Of a stretch of 22,981 bases of DNA, positions 6,552 to 15,731 are shown piece after piece. The position numbers were made by a program, and so were the translations under genes. Source of the DNA: an uncultured Collinsella sp. (GTDB lineage: Bacteria; Actinomycetota; Coriobacteriia; Coriobacteriales; Coriobacteriaceae); assembly GCA_900550355.1 (NCBI GenBank), contig URRT01000007.1:1-22981 (forward strand), written 5' to 3'. Position 1 is the first letter of the stretch. Every line of letters begins with the position of its first letter. The notes under the pieces were generated by a model. The model saw only the letters and a list, made by a program, of their open reading frames with translations. It had not been told where the DNA came from and did no database searches.

Positions 6552-8252
6552 ATGCCAATGCTGCTGGATGAACCTCTTGGCCTTATCGTTGAGCGCCTTC
6601 GCAGGCGGGGGACTGATGACGCATCGGTAGAAGTTAAAGCCTGCACGAATAAATTGAGCGCAGACGTATGGGAGACAGTGAGCGCTTTTGCGAACACTGC
6701 GGGTGGGCTCATTATTTTGGGCCTAAACGAAGCCGAAGGGTTTGTTCCTTCGGCTAACTTTGCTATCGATAGGGTGCGCGATCAGTTTGTTTCGGGTATC
6801 GGAGACGGAGGCTCAGCAGCAGTGGTGACCCATGCGCCGCGGTACGAGCTTGATCAAGGCGAGGTCGACAGGCTCCAGGTGCTTCTGGTGCGCATCTTTG
6901 AACTTGAGCTTAAAGCGAAGCCTTGCTATATCGGCGCGCGCGGCGTACAGAACGGTAGCTACAAGCGCGTGGATGATAAAGATATCAAGATGTCACCCGC
7001 TGAGCTATATGAGCTGCAGAGTGCGTTGCTTCCGAGCGATGCAGACGGCACGGTGGTTTCGGAAGCAACAGTCGAGGATTTGGATCCAGATGTCGTGCGG
7101 TCTATTATCGCAAATCGCCGGCTGCAGACCCCCCGCGGTTTGCGCGGGGCCGATACGCTGGAAAAGCAGCTGGTCAGACTCAATATCACTACAAAGGATG
7201 GTGCGGTGAAGCTCGCAGGGCTTCTGTCGGCGGGAATTTACCCCCAGCAGTTCTATCCCAAACTCATGATCGATGTCGCCGTTCATTCCGATGTGGAAAA
7301 ATCTGCACCCGGGCAACCCCGGTTTATTGACCGCCAGTTGTGCGATGGCCCGATTCCGGCTTGCATCGAAGATGCCCTTGCCGCGATTGGACGGAACTTG
7401 CGCAAAGCGGCGATAGTGCAAGGCGCTGGTAGAAGGGAGGATTGGGAAGTTCCCCAGGAGGTTTTGCGCGAGGCCTTGGCAAATGCCTGCATCCATCGAG
7501 AATATTCGCCCATGTTTGTGGGGCAGGCCGTGAGTGTCGATATCTATCCAGACAGAATAGAGATCAAAAACCCCGGTGGGCTTTGGGGCGGAAAGACGGT
7601 GGACAATCTTGCAGACGGGGAATCGCGCTGCCGAAACCCAAAGCTCATGAGCCTAATGGGGGCGACGCCGTTGGAGCATGCCGAGGGGGCCGTTGCAGAA
7701 AGCCAGGGATCTGGTATCCCGGCTATGATTCGCGAGATGGAGTCTCGTTCGCTTGGAAGGCCGAAATTTATCGTTAAGGCCGATTCGTTTACGGTGCTGC
7801 TTTCCCGGCACGGGGCGGAGCTTGCTGAAAACCGCACGTGGATTCAGAGCCATGTGGGCACCGAGCTGACGGATCGCGAGGAAACATTGCTCATGTATAT
7901 GCGGGAGCATGGGTGCGTATGCGATATTCAAAAAATACGAGAGGCTCTGAAGTGGGATTCGGATGACATTCGCCTGATCTGCGGGGATCTTGTCGATAAA
8001 CATGTCCTGTCAAAATGTGGCAAAGACACGTTTGAGATTATCGATATGAGCAGAGAATCGTCAGCTTCGACAGCGGATAGGATCCTGGAGGCTCTCAGTG
8101 CCGAAGTGGATATGACGGCGCGAGAAATAGCGGTTGCATCGGGGGTCAAAATTTCGTCCGTCCGCTACCATCTGCCAAAAATGGCGGATAAAGGGCTCAT
8201 CGAAGTAATGGGTTCATCGACGAGCCGCAACCGCCGCTATCGGAAGAAGTAG
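6552..8252 (+). CDS. AlbA/Schlafen-domain ATP-binding regulator with winged helices
   Basis: A 566-aa protein of the AlbA_2 (Schlafen-like) plus HATPase_c_4 family, usually annotated as an ATP-binding transcriptional regulator. Residues 24-155 form the AlbA_2 domain, with the diagnostic EVKACTNKLSADVWETVSAF and NTAGGLIILGL, then GSYKR (135-139). Residues about 303-420 are the GHKL-like ATPase part, with REALANACIHREYS (307-319), DRIEIKNPGGL (334-344) and GSGIP (387-391). The C-terminus has two helix-turn-helix regions, about 440-490 and 505-566, the last with MTAREIAVASGVKISSVRYH and a basic tail. The start at ATG 6552 lies just after the operator array, so autoregulation is likely. Many relatives sit in defence or mobile islands, but no partner gene is adjacent here. 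Ligand and targets are unknown. Confidence 0.85.
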   Translation: MPMLLDEPLGLIVERLRRRGTDDASVEVKACTNKLSADVWETVSAFANTAGGLIILGLNEAEGFVPSANFAIDRVRDQFVSGIGDGGSAAVVTHAPRYELDQGEVDRLQVLLVRIFELELKAKPCYIGARGVQNGSYKRVDDKDIKMSPAELYELQSALLPSDADGTVVSEATVEDLDPDVVRSIIANRRLQTPRGLRGADTLEKQLVRLNITTKDGAVKLAGLLSAGIYPQQFYPKLMIDVAVHSDVEKSAPGQPRFIDRQLCDGPIPACIEDALAAIGRNLRKAAIVQGAGRREDWEVPQEVLREALANACIHREYSPMFVGQAVSVDIYPDRIEIKNPGGLWGGKTVDNLADGESRCRNPKLMSLMGATPLEHAEGAVAESQGSGIPAMIREMESRSLGRPKFIVKADSFTVLLSRHGAELAENRTWIQSHVGTELTDREETLLMYMREHGCVCDIQKIREALKWDSDDIRLICGDLVDKHVLSKCGKDTFEIIDMSRESSASTADRILEALSAEVDMTAREIAVASGVKISSVRYHLPKMADKGLIEVMGSSTSRNRRYRKK

Positions 8253-8261
8253 ATGCAGCCG

Positions 8262-8312
8262 AGTCGCCCCTCTTGTGTCTCTCGAAGTTATATGGGTGCT
8301 AGGGGGGCGACT
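8262..8312 (+). other. Inverted repeat after the AlbA/Schlafen gene
   Basis: AGTCGCCCC (8262-8270) pairs with GGGGCGACT (8304-8312) across a 33-nt loop, ten bases after the stop codon. There is no T-run, so intrinsic termination is doubtful; it may simply stabilise the 3' end. Confidence 0.35.
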
Positions 8313-8323
8313 GCCTCGCGATA

Positions 8324-8373
8324 TTTCCCCAGATAAAACCTGCCAAAACAAACCTGTCCCTTTTTGGCAGGTC
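8324..8373 (+). repeat. 50-nt dispersed hairpin repeat, copy 2
   Basis: Begins TTTCCCCAGATAAAACC and matches copy 1 except for a T-to-C change before the loop and small stem changes. ACCTGCCAAAA pairs with TTTTGGCAGGT, and the loop carries CCTGTCCC (8353-8360). It lies between the convergent AlbA/Schlafen and larE genes. Confidence 0.9.
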
Positions 8374-8444
8374 AGTTAACGCAGTCCAGGTTGAGCATAT
8401 GCGAGCGAGCGGGCTTCGGGTGCGGTAAGGTGACGTGAAACAAG

Positions 8445-8471
8445 CGGGCGCTGACCTTTTGGTCGCGCCCG
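8445..8471 (-). terminator. Candidate terminator for larE
   Basis: CGGGCGC (8445-8451) pairs with GCGCCCG (8465-8471), and GACC/GGTC continue the stem around a TTTT loop with one bulged T. Read on the minus strand it is followed by CTTGTTT, a weak U-rich tail. It lies about 80 nt beyond the larE stop. Confidence 0.5.
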
Positions 8472-8521
8472 TGAAGTTGAACGTCAGATTGCCGTGCCCG
8501 GAGCCCGCGCAGCGCCGAGCA

Positions 8522-8548
8522 GTTACGCCGTTTGTAAAACGGCGTAAC
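8522..8548 (-). other. Perfect 12-bp hairpin abutting the larE stop codon
   Basis: GTTACGCCGTTT (8522-8533) and AAACGGCGTAAC (8537-8548) form a perfect stem with loop GTA, starting directly after the larE TAG. There is no T-run. A related hairpin with CCGCCGTTC/GAACGGCGG follows the nitroreductase gene at 17926-17947. Confidence 0.7.
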
Positions 8549-9424
8549 CTAAAGGTTCATGTTGCCGTGGATGTAGGGGCTGACCTCGGGGGAGATATGG
8601 CCGCAGCCCAGCTCGCGCAACGCAGACTCGATTGCAGCGGGCAGCGGGGTCTTGCCCTCGTCGTCGACGGCGGTGCCGGGGGCGGCAATCTTAGTGACAT
8701 CTGCGGGAGCGGCTTCGATATGCATGCAGCCGCCGACCAAGCGCGCGCGAACCTGCGCCAGACCAAGACCGTGTAGGTAATCCTCGCAGGCGCGGATCAA
8801 ATCGACCTTCTCGCGCGTAAGCTCCTCGCCCGTGGGGACGCGCGTGGCAAGACAGGCTCCCGCCGGCAGGCTCCAAACGGGATAGCCCCATGCACGCAAC
8901 AGCTCGCGCTCTTCGTTCTTGGTAAAGCCGACCTCCATGAGAGGGGAGCGTACGCCGAGCTCTTCTGCCGCGCGCATGCCGGGGCGGTAGTCACCGCGAT
9001 CGCTTGCATTGCTGCCATCGATGACGGTGGAAAAGCCCAGCGACTTGGCGTGGTTGACGATGGCGGTAAAGCCGGCCTGCTTGCAGTGGTAGCAGCGATT
9101 GGCGTCGTTGCAGGCTACTTGGGGGAGCTGCAGCTGATCGACCGAAAGATTGAGCACGGGGAGCTTAAAATGCGGCCCCTCATTGGTTTGTCCGTCAACG
9201 GATCGCTCAAACGAGGTTTGTTCGGGCGTGCCGATGAGCGGCGTGGTGAGGTGAACGAGAAGCGTGCTGGCAGGCATAATGCGGGCGCAGACCGCGGCCA
9301 AAAAGCTGCTATCGACGCCACCGGAAAAGCCGATGGCGACGCGTCCGTATGCCAAAAGCAACTGCTCGAGCGTCGCGAGTTTGTCCTGAAGCTCCTCTGC
9401 AGGTGCAGTAGTGTCTGAAAGCAT
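8549..9424 (-). CDS. larE: LarE-type ATP-dependent sulfur transferase (PP-loop)
   Basis: A 291-aa enzyme of the LarE family, which adenylates and then sulfurates the carboxylates of the pyridinium dicarboxylate precursor while making the nickel-pincer cofactor of lactate racemase and related enzymes. The PP-loop SGGVDSS is at residues 34-40. Cys191 in ACLATRVPTGEE aligns with the sulfur-donor cysteine of Lactiplantibacillus LarE. Cys111 and Cys114 (NRCYHCK) are additional; this three-cysteine layout is known from LarE proteins proposed to bind a [4Fe-4S] cluster and act catalytically rather than sacrificing a cysteine. AAGGA lies 7 nt before the start. No larB, larC or larA is in the window, so the cofactor genes must be elsewhere, or the substrate differs. 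Confidence in the family is high, in the substrate moderate. Confidence 0.88.
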   Translation of the reverse strand: MLSDTTAPAEELQDKLATLEQLLLAYGRVAIGFSGGVDSSFLAAVCARIMPASTLLVHLTTPLIGTPEQTSFERSVDGQTNEGPHFKLPVLNLSVDQLQLPQVACNDANRCYHCKQAGFTAIVNHAKSLGFSTVIDGSNASDRGDYRPGMRAAEELGVRSPLMEVGFTKNEERELLRAWGYPVWSLPAGACLATRVPTGEELTREKVDLIRACEDYLHGLGLAQVRARLVGGCMHIEAAPADVTKIAAPGTAVDDEGKTPLPAAIESALRELGCGHISPEVSPYIHGNMNL

Positions 9425-9458
9425 GAAACGATCCTTACCATTGAGTACTCGGTCGAAA

Positions 9459-9486
9459 ACTATAATCCTACCGAGCTGCCTGTCAT
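9459..9486 (-). promoter_or_regulatory. Promoter of larE
   Basis: On the minus strand ATGACA (9486-9481) and TATAGT (9464-9459) are separated by 16 nt, each one mismatch from the sigma70 consensus. It lies about 35 nt before the larE start. Confidence 0.6.
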
Positions 9487-9591
9487 AAGACTTCCGCTTA
9501 TGTAACGAAAGTGCAATATGCTATATACGTTATATACAAGTTTGTAAAGTGCGGTAGAGTGGCGGTAATGCAATCCGGTGAGGGGGCCGAT

Positions 9592-10242
9592 ATGATCAAG
9601 GCTGTTATTTTTGACATGGACGGAACGCTGGTCGATACCGAGCGTTTGGGCATCAAGGCATGGAAGGCGGGCGCTGCCGAGCTGGGGGTCGCGATTGATG
9701 AAGCGCTGATCCATCAGTTTATCGGTCGCACGCTGCCCGATGTCATGGACATCCTTGATAACCATTACGGTAGCCACGAAACCACCGAGGCGATCTATGT
9801 CCGCCACAAGGAGATTCGCGACGAGATGGTCAAGACCGATTTGGAGCTTAAGGCCGGTGCCGCCGAGTGCATAGACGAGCTGCTGGCTGCGGGCTATCAC
9901 GTGGGTCTAGCGACGTCGTCGCGCCTCGCTACGGCCGAGCGCAACCTCAAGATGGTCGGTCTTTTTGACAAGTTTGAGACGGTGACCTGCGGCGAGGACG
10001 TCGTGCACGGCAAGCCCGACCCCGAGATGTATCTGCTTGCCTGCGAGCGCGCGGGCTTTGCTCCTGAGGAATGTGCTGTGGTCGAGGATTCGCGCAACGG
10101 CTGCGTCTCGGGTATCACGGCCGGCTGCCACGTCTTTGCCGTTCCCGATATCGTGCCGCTGCCGCAGGACGTGGTGGACGGCTGTGAGGTCGTGCTCGAC
10201 ACGTTGTTCGATCTGGTGTCGGCAGTCAAGGCCGTGCGTTAG
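9592..10242 (+). CDS. HAD-superfamily phosphatase (beta-phosphoglucomutase-like)
   Basis: A 216-aa HAD subfamily IA hydrolase, cytoplasmic, dephosphorylating or isomerising a small phosphorylated metabolite. Motif I is DMDGTLVDTE, with nucleophile Asp8 and acid/base Asp10. Motif II is in LATSS, motif III is the Lys of HGKPDPEMY, and motif IV is VVEDSRNG. The helical cap between about 15 and 85 is of the PGMB/phosphatase type. ATG 9592 is chosen because GGTGAGGGGG lies just upstream; an in-frame ATG at 9511 would add 27 residues that lack family similarity. It stands alone, so no pathway can be assigned. A large bidirectional terminator follows. Confidence 0.85.
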   Translation: MIKAVIFDMDGTLVDTERLGIKAWKAGAAELGVAIDEALIHQFIGRTLPDVMDILDNHYGSHETTEAIYVRHKEIRDEMVKTDLELKAGAAECIDELLAAGYHVGLATSSRLATAERNLKMVGLFDKFETVTCGEDVVHGKPDPEMYLLACERAGFAPEECAVVEDSRNGCVSGITAGCHVFAVPDIVPLPQDVVDGCEVVLDTLFDLVSAVKAVR

Positions 10243-10280
10243 ACAATTGCGGTGTTGAAACGAGCAATTGCCCACGTTTG

Positions 10281-10330
10281 CGCTTAAGCAAAAGGGGCCC
10301 GGCAATGGTCGGGCCCCTTTTGCTTAAGCG
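10281..10330. terminator. Long bidirectional terminator between the HAD and LacI genes
   Basis: CGCTTAAGCAAAAGGGGCCCG (10281-10301) is mirrored perfectly at 10310-10330, giving a 21-bp stem with loop GCAATGGT. The A4/T4 blocks inside the stem supply a U-tract on either strand for a shorter GGGGCCCG hairpin. It sits between the ends of two convergent genes. Confidence 0.9.
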
Positions 10331-10355
10331 GTGACTTAGCATACGTGCGGGCGTG

Positions 10356-11471
10356 CTATAGATACGCGCCCAGGTTGATGGCCGTGGCGTCGGTCTGGGT
10401 GCTCGCCTGGGTGCTGGCACGCTCCAGTAGGAACGGACGTACCAGTTCTTGGCGGTTGATGTCCTCGGCAGCGGTGACTGCGGTGACGGTGCGCGCTGCA
10501 GAGCCGATGCGGATATGCCTGGTCTTTGCCGGGGCCTTGTTCTCGATTTGCTCTATGAGCAGTTGGACACCCTTGCGGCCAATCTCGTAGCCCGGGGGCG
10601 CTACCGTTGTGAGCGGGACCGATCCGCTCCAAGCGAGCGGGTTGCCATCGCAGCCTGCTACGCGTACTTGCCCGGGGACAGAGATGCCCTTGTCGACCAG
10701 TGCCGAAACGACACCCGAGGCCAGCACGTCGGTTAGACCGACGACAAAATCGGCGCGGTCGTCCGCGGCGGGACGCTCGGCGATTTGGTTGCCGATGCCA
10801 TAGCCGTCGGCCGCCGTGTTCCACTCGCCGGCGTCAATGACTTCGATCTTGATGTCGGGATGTAGGGCGAGCGCCTTATGAATGCCAAGGACGCGTAGGG
10901 TGAGTTGCATAAATGCTGCTCTACCCACAACGGTGATATGGCGTGCACCGCGGGCGATGGCGAGTTCGGCAATGATGCGACCCTGGGCCTCGTTGTCGGC
11001 CGCTACGTAGTAGCCGGGCTCGGAGCAATGGATGTCCAGGTGGACGATCGGCACGGGCATTTTAGTCATGGCGGGGTGCCAGTCGGGGGATGCCATGGGC
11101 TGAACCATGACGCCGGACATCTGCGTGCCCATAAAGTAGCGCAGGTAATGATCCTCGAGGATGTCGTCGTTGTCGGCGTTGGCGATGAGCAGGTCATAGC
11201 CGTGCTTGCGGGCCTCGTTGTGGGCGCCGCTGGCGATTTGGAGCGAAAAGCCGTGATCGAGACGGGGGAGCACCAGGCCAAAGGACTTGGTGGCGCCGCC
11301 CGCGAGCTGACGAGCGCTTTGGTTGGGCAGGTAGCCCAGTCGACTGATGGTTTCGTTAATGAGCTTGAGGGTCTCGGGACGCAACTTTTCGGGATGGTTG
11401 AGCGCGTTGGAAACCGTGCCCAACGAAACCCCGGCTTCGCGCGCGACGTCGCTGATTTTAACCTTTGCCAT
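10356..11471 (-). CDS. LacI-family transcriptional regulator
   Basis: A 371-aa DNA-binding regulator. The N-terminal HTH is VKISDVAREAGVSLGTVSNA (about residues 4-23), with hinge helix SARQLAGGATK near 55-65. A periplasmic-binding-protein-like effector domain fills the rest, starting SFGLVLPRLDHGF. ATG 11471 is chosen because AAAGGGG lies 6-7 nt upstream and the HTH starts at once; a longer reading to 11678 would run through the repeat at 11538-11587. Family members usually repress sugar-use operons and bind palindromes with a central CG. No sugar transporter or hydrolase is adjacent, so it probably acts at a distance. Confidence 0.9.
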   Translation of the reverse strand: MAKVKISDVAREAGVSLGTVSNALNHPEKLRPETLKLINETISRLGYLPNQSARQLAGGATKSFGLVLPRLDHGFSLQIASGAHNEARKHGYDLLIANADNDDILEDHYLRYFMGTQMSGVMVQPMASPDWHPAMTKMPVPIVHLDIHCSEPGYYVAADNEAQGRIIAELAIARGARHITVVGRAAFMQLTLRVLGIHKALALHPDIKIEVIDAGEWNTAADGYGIGNQIAERPAADDRADFVVGLTDVLASGVVSALVDKGISVPGQVRVAGCDGNPLAWSGSVPLTTVAPPGYEIGRKGVQLLIEQIENKAPAKTRHIRIGSAARTVTAVTAAEDINRQELVRPFLLERASTQASTQTDATAINLGAYL

Positions 11472-11506
11472 AGCGGCCCCTTTGATGCGTTTCAAGTACA
11501 AGCCAG

Positions 11507-11537
11507 ATTGTAGCATCGCCCGCCCCTGAGGTGTCAA
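11507..11537 (-). promoter_or_regulatory. Promoter of the LacI-family gene, abutting a dispersed repeat
   Basis: On the minus strand a perfect TTGACA (11537-11532) is followed after 19 nt by TACAAT (11512-11507), preceded by TGC as in an extended -10 box. The -35 box starts at the base next to repeat copy 3 (11538-11587), so the repeat forms the immediate upstream DNA. Confidence 0.65.
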
Positions 11538-11587
11538 AACCTGCCTATTAGGGACAGGTTTATTTTGGCAGGTTTTATCTGGGCAAA
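11538..11587 (-). repeat. 50-nt dispersed hairpin repeat, copy 3 (inverted)
   Basis: On the minus strand it begins TTTGCCCAGATAAAACC. AACCTGCC pairs with GGCAGGTT (10 bp including flanking A/T pairs). The usual TTTTT after the loop is TAATA, so three inner stem pairs are lost. The loop reads CCTGTCCC on the minus strand (GGGACAGG at 11551-11558 on plus). It lies between divergent LacI and glmS genes. Confidence 0.88.
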
Positions 11588-11603
11588 CGATGCTGCCAGT
11601 GCG

Positions 11604-11638
11604 ACCACCACGAAGGTGCCTGTCCCCTTCGTGGTGGT
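11604..11638 (+). repeat. Second hairpin carrying the CCTGTCCC loop
   Basis: ACCACCACGAAGG (11604-11616) pairs perfectly over 13 bp with CCTTCGTGGTGGT (11626-11638). The loop TGCCTGTCC plus the next C gives CCTGTCCC (11619-11626), the same octamer as in the 50-nt repeats, though the stems are unrelated. It lies 16 nt from copy 3. Confidence 0.8.
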
Positions 11639-11653
11639 GGGGTGTGTGTATCG

Positions 11654-11679
11654 AGTGGTATCCAAGTTGAGATACCACT
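11654..11679 (+). promoter_or_regulatory. Inverted repeat upstream of glmS
   Basis: AGTGGTATC (11654-11662) and GATACCACT (11671-11679) are perfect 9-bp arms around CAAGTTGA. A further half-like CTGGTATAT follows at 11682-11690. It could be an operator for a GntR/NagR-type regulator of amino-sugar genes, or a leader hairpin. No glmS ribozyme features are seen in 11639-11788. Confidence 0.4.
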
Positions 11680-11788
11680 TCTGGTATATCAGCTTGCGCC
11701 TGCGTGAGTACAATACTCGAACGTTATACGTCTCAGCGCCCCATGTGCGTGGACGTTTTGCAGTCACGCGGACGAAGGGATTTATCCT

Positions 11789-13636
<1,848 letters not shown>

Positions 13637-13660
13637 TCGAGTTCCGTCATCCTAACAACT

Positions 13661-13698
13661 AAGGCCCGACTCCGCGTCATCAGGCGGAGCCGGGCCTT
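13661..13698 (+). terminator. Terminator of glmS
   Basis: AAGGCCCG (13661-13668) and CTCCGC (13670-13675) pair with GCGGAG (13684-13689) and CGGGCCTT (13691-13698), with one A/C mismatch and an 8-nt loop. The tail is short (GTTGC), but the 15-bp stem 24 nt after the stop makes termination likely. It may serve the convergent GntR gene too. Confidence 0.75.
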
Positions 13699-13704
13699 GT
13701 TGCA

Positions 13705-13754
13705 TTTGCCCAGATAAAACCTGCCAAAATAAACCTGTCCCTATTTGGCAGGTT
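13705..13754 (+). repeat. 50-nt dispersed hairpin repeat, copy 4
   Basis: Begins TTTGCCCAGATAAAACC. AACCTGCCAAA pairs perfectly over 11 bp with TTTGGCAGGTT; the loop carries CCTGTCCC (13734-13741). Its last two bases are part of the stop codon (13753-13755) of the minus-strand GntR gene, so this copy supplies the end of that reading frame. Confidence 0.9.
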
Positions 13755-14484
13755 AGCGGAGCTTGCTGGTCTCGAAGTACTCGGGGAACTGGTCCAGGAC
13801 CTCGGTCTGGTTGCGAAACATCATATGCAGGTGCTTGCTGACCAAAAAGCTCGCCTCGATAGGATCGCGACCGGCGATGGCGCGGCGGATTTGCTTGTGC
13901 TCGTTAACAGTCTCCTGATTGTCGAGCGTCTGCGTGGCGGCACGCAGCCAGCGGAATCGCTCCAGGTCGGCATTGGTCTCCTCGAGCCATGACCACACGG
14001 TGCTGCGGCACGCGATGCTAAAGATCATGCGGTGCATGAGGTTGTCGCTTAAAAAGAATCCGATGCGATCCTCTTCGGCCATGGCCTTTTCCTGCAGCGC
14101 GATGGCTCGGTCGAGCTGCTCGATGCCTGCCGAGGTAGCGCGGGCGCAGCACTCCACAATCACCTGCTTTTCAAGGTGTTCGCGAATATAGCAGGCGCTT
14201 TCGGCAAGGGTGAGGTTGATGGGCGAAACATAGGTGCCGCTTTGGGGCACGGTGCGCACCAGGCCCTCTTGCGCCAGACGCACCAGTGCCTCGCGCACAG
14301 GGGTGCGCCCCATATCCAAGTCGTCGCAAAGCTGCTTGACGCCCAGTTTTTCGCCCGGCTTGTAGTCCAGGTAAACGATTTTGCGTCGAATGGTGTGGTA
14401 GGACTGGTCCTGTAGGCTCATTTCCTGCTCGCCAACGTGCATCGATTCTTCCATAGCGCCTCGCAACTGTTCTATCACACTCAT
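13753..14484 (-). CDS. GntR-family regulator, FadR/FCD subfamily
   Basis: A 243-aa one-component regulator. The winged helix (about residues 24-95) contains YKPGEKLGVKQLCDDLDMGRTPVREALVRL and QSGTYVSP. The C-terminal all-helical FCD domain (about 100-230) has the expected metal or acid-binding histidine region near DNLMHRMIF. Start uncertain: ATG 14484 has no ribosome binding site, whereas ATG 14451 (MEESMHVG) has GCGAGG 5 nt upstream. Divergent from the YeiH-like exporter gene with about 160 nt between, so it probably regulates that gene and itself. FCD regulators typically sense small carboxylates. Confidence 0.85.
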   Translation of the reverse strand: MSVIEQLRGAMEESMHVGEQEMSLQDQSYHTIRRKIVYLDYKPGEKLGVKQLCDDLDMGRTPVREALVRLAQEGLVRTVPQSGTYVSPINLTLAESACYIREHLEKQVIVECCARATSAGIEQLDRAIALQEKAMAEEDRIGFFLSDNLMHRMIFSIACRSTVWSWLEETNADLERFRWLRAATQTLDNQETVNEHKQIRRAIAGRDPIEASFLVSKHLHMMFRNQTEVLDQFPEYFETSKLR

Positions 14485-14647
14485 ATGTCAGTTGTTAATT
14501 ATGCCGCGAATCAGCTTTCCGCGGTGGGTAATTCGGCTGTTGCCTGAGAACCATTGCGGCATCTTAGTTTGTGTTTGCGCAAGGCTGTGCTCAATGTTGC
14601 CGTATCATAAGCCGTCGCACACGTGAAATAGAAAGAAGGAATCCCAT

Positions 14648-15682
14648 ATGCAACTGGCGAATATCGTACGCGAGCGCTGGAAGGGCGTCTTGTTCTGCCT
14701 GATCATCGCTATCCCCGCGACGTTGCTCGGCAAACAAATTGAGGTGGTCGGCGGACCGGTATTTGCCATCCTTTTTGGCATGGTCCTGGCGCTCGTCTTT
14801 CCCAGGAATCGTCGCGAACAGCTCGCCGCCGGCGTCACCTATACGTCCAAAAAAGTCTTGCAGTACGCGGTTATCCTGCTTGGCTTTGGCATGAACCTCT
14901 CCCAGATTTTGTCCAAGGGCGCCCAGTCGCTGCCGATTATTGTGGCGACGATCTCGACCTCGCTTGTCATCGCCTTTGTGCTCTGCCACGTCATGAACGT
15001 GCCGGGCAAGATCGCGACACTTATAGGTGTGGGTTCGTCGATTTGCGGCGGCTCTGCCATCGCCGCGACCGCGCCCGTCATCGATGCCGACGATCGTGAG
15101 ATTGCCCAGGCCATTTCGGTCATCTTCCTGTTTAACGTTATCGCGGCGCTCGTGTTTCCGACGCTCGGCGGCATGCTCGGGCTGACCAACGAGGGCTTTG
15201 GCCTGTTTGCCGGCACCGCCATCAACGACACCTCGTCCGTAACGGCTGCGGCGAGCGCTTGGGACAGCATGCATCCCGGCGCCAATGTGCTCGAGAGCGC
15301 CACGGTGGTCAAGCTCACCAGGACGCTGGCCATTATTCCCATCACGTTGGCCCTCGCATGCTGGCAGATGCATCTGGCACGCAAGGCCGGAGGCGACGCC
15401 AAAAGCACGTTCTCGCTTAAACGCGCGTTTCCCATGTTTGTGCTGTTCTTTGTGCTGGCGAGCGTAATCACCACGGTGCTTCAGCTTCCCGCGTCCTTTA
15501 CGGCGCCCATCAAGGAGCTGTCGAAGTTCTTTATTGTGATGGCCATGGCGGCTATTGGTTTTAATACCGATATCGTCGAGCTGGTCAAAAAAGGCGGCAA
15601 GCCCATCGCATTGGGCTTTTGCTGCTGGATTGGCATTGCGTGCATGAGTTTAGGAATGCAGCACGTGCTGGGAATCTGGTAG
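14648..15682 (+). CDS. YeiH/UPF0324-family membrane protein, putative sulfate exporter
   Basis: A 344-aa polytopic membrane protein of the Cons_hypoth698 (YeiH) family, annotated in databases as a putative sulfate exporter. About ten hydrophobic segments are visible. Family hallmarks include GGPVFAILFGMVLAL (35-49), LLGFGMNLSQIL (76-87), GVGSSICGGSAIAATAPV (about 126-143) and GTAINDTSSVTAAA (about 188-201). AAGGAA lies 7 nt before ATG 14648. A divergent GntR/FCD regulator precedes it, instead of the LysR regulator found next to yeiH in enterobacteria. The transported compound is not proven for the family; sulfite, sulfate or a sulfonate breakdown product is possible. Confidence 0.85.
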   Translation: MQLANIVRERWKGVLFCLIIAIPATLLGKQIEVVGGPVFAILFGMVLALVFPRNRREQLAAGVTYTSKKVLQYAVILLGFGMNLSQILSKGAQSLPIIVATISTSLVIAFVLCHVMNVPGKIATLIGVGSSICGGSAIAATAPVIDADDREIAQAISVIFLFNVIAALVFPTLGGMLGLTNEGFGLFAGTAINDTSSVTAAASAWDSMHPGANVLESATVVKLTRTLAIIPITLALACWQMHLARKAGGDAKSTFSLKRAFPMFVLFFVLASVITTVLQLPASFTAPIKELSKFFIVMAMAAIGFNTDIVELVKKGGKPIALGFCCWIGIACMSLGMQHVLGIW

Positions 15683-15731
15683 AGAAGTAGCTTATTTGCG
15701 TACTGGTTGCTGGTGAGCGCATTCTCACGGT

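Noticed and set aside
8435..8776. 113-codon plus-strand frame near the larE end
   Set aside because: It overlaps larE antisense, lacks a ribosome binding site and has no recognisable features.
9511..9591. N-terminal extension of the HAD protein
   Set aside because: The extra 27 residues lack family similarity, and the ribosome binding site fits ATG 9592.
11639..11788. glmS ribozyme or riboswitch
   Set aside because: The region has only a short simple inverted repeat and none of the conserved ribozyme core that I can recognise.
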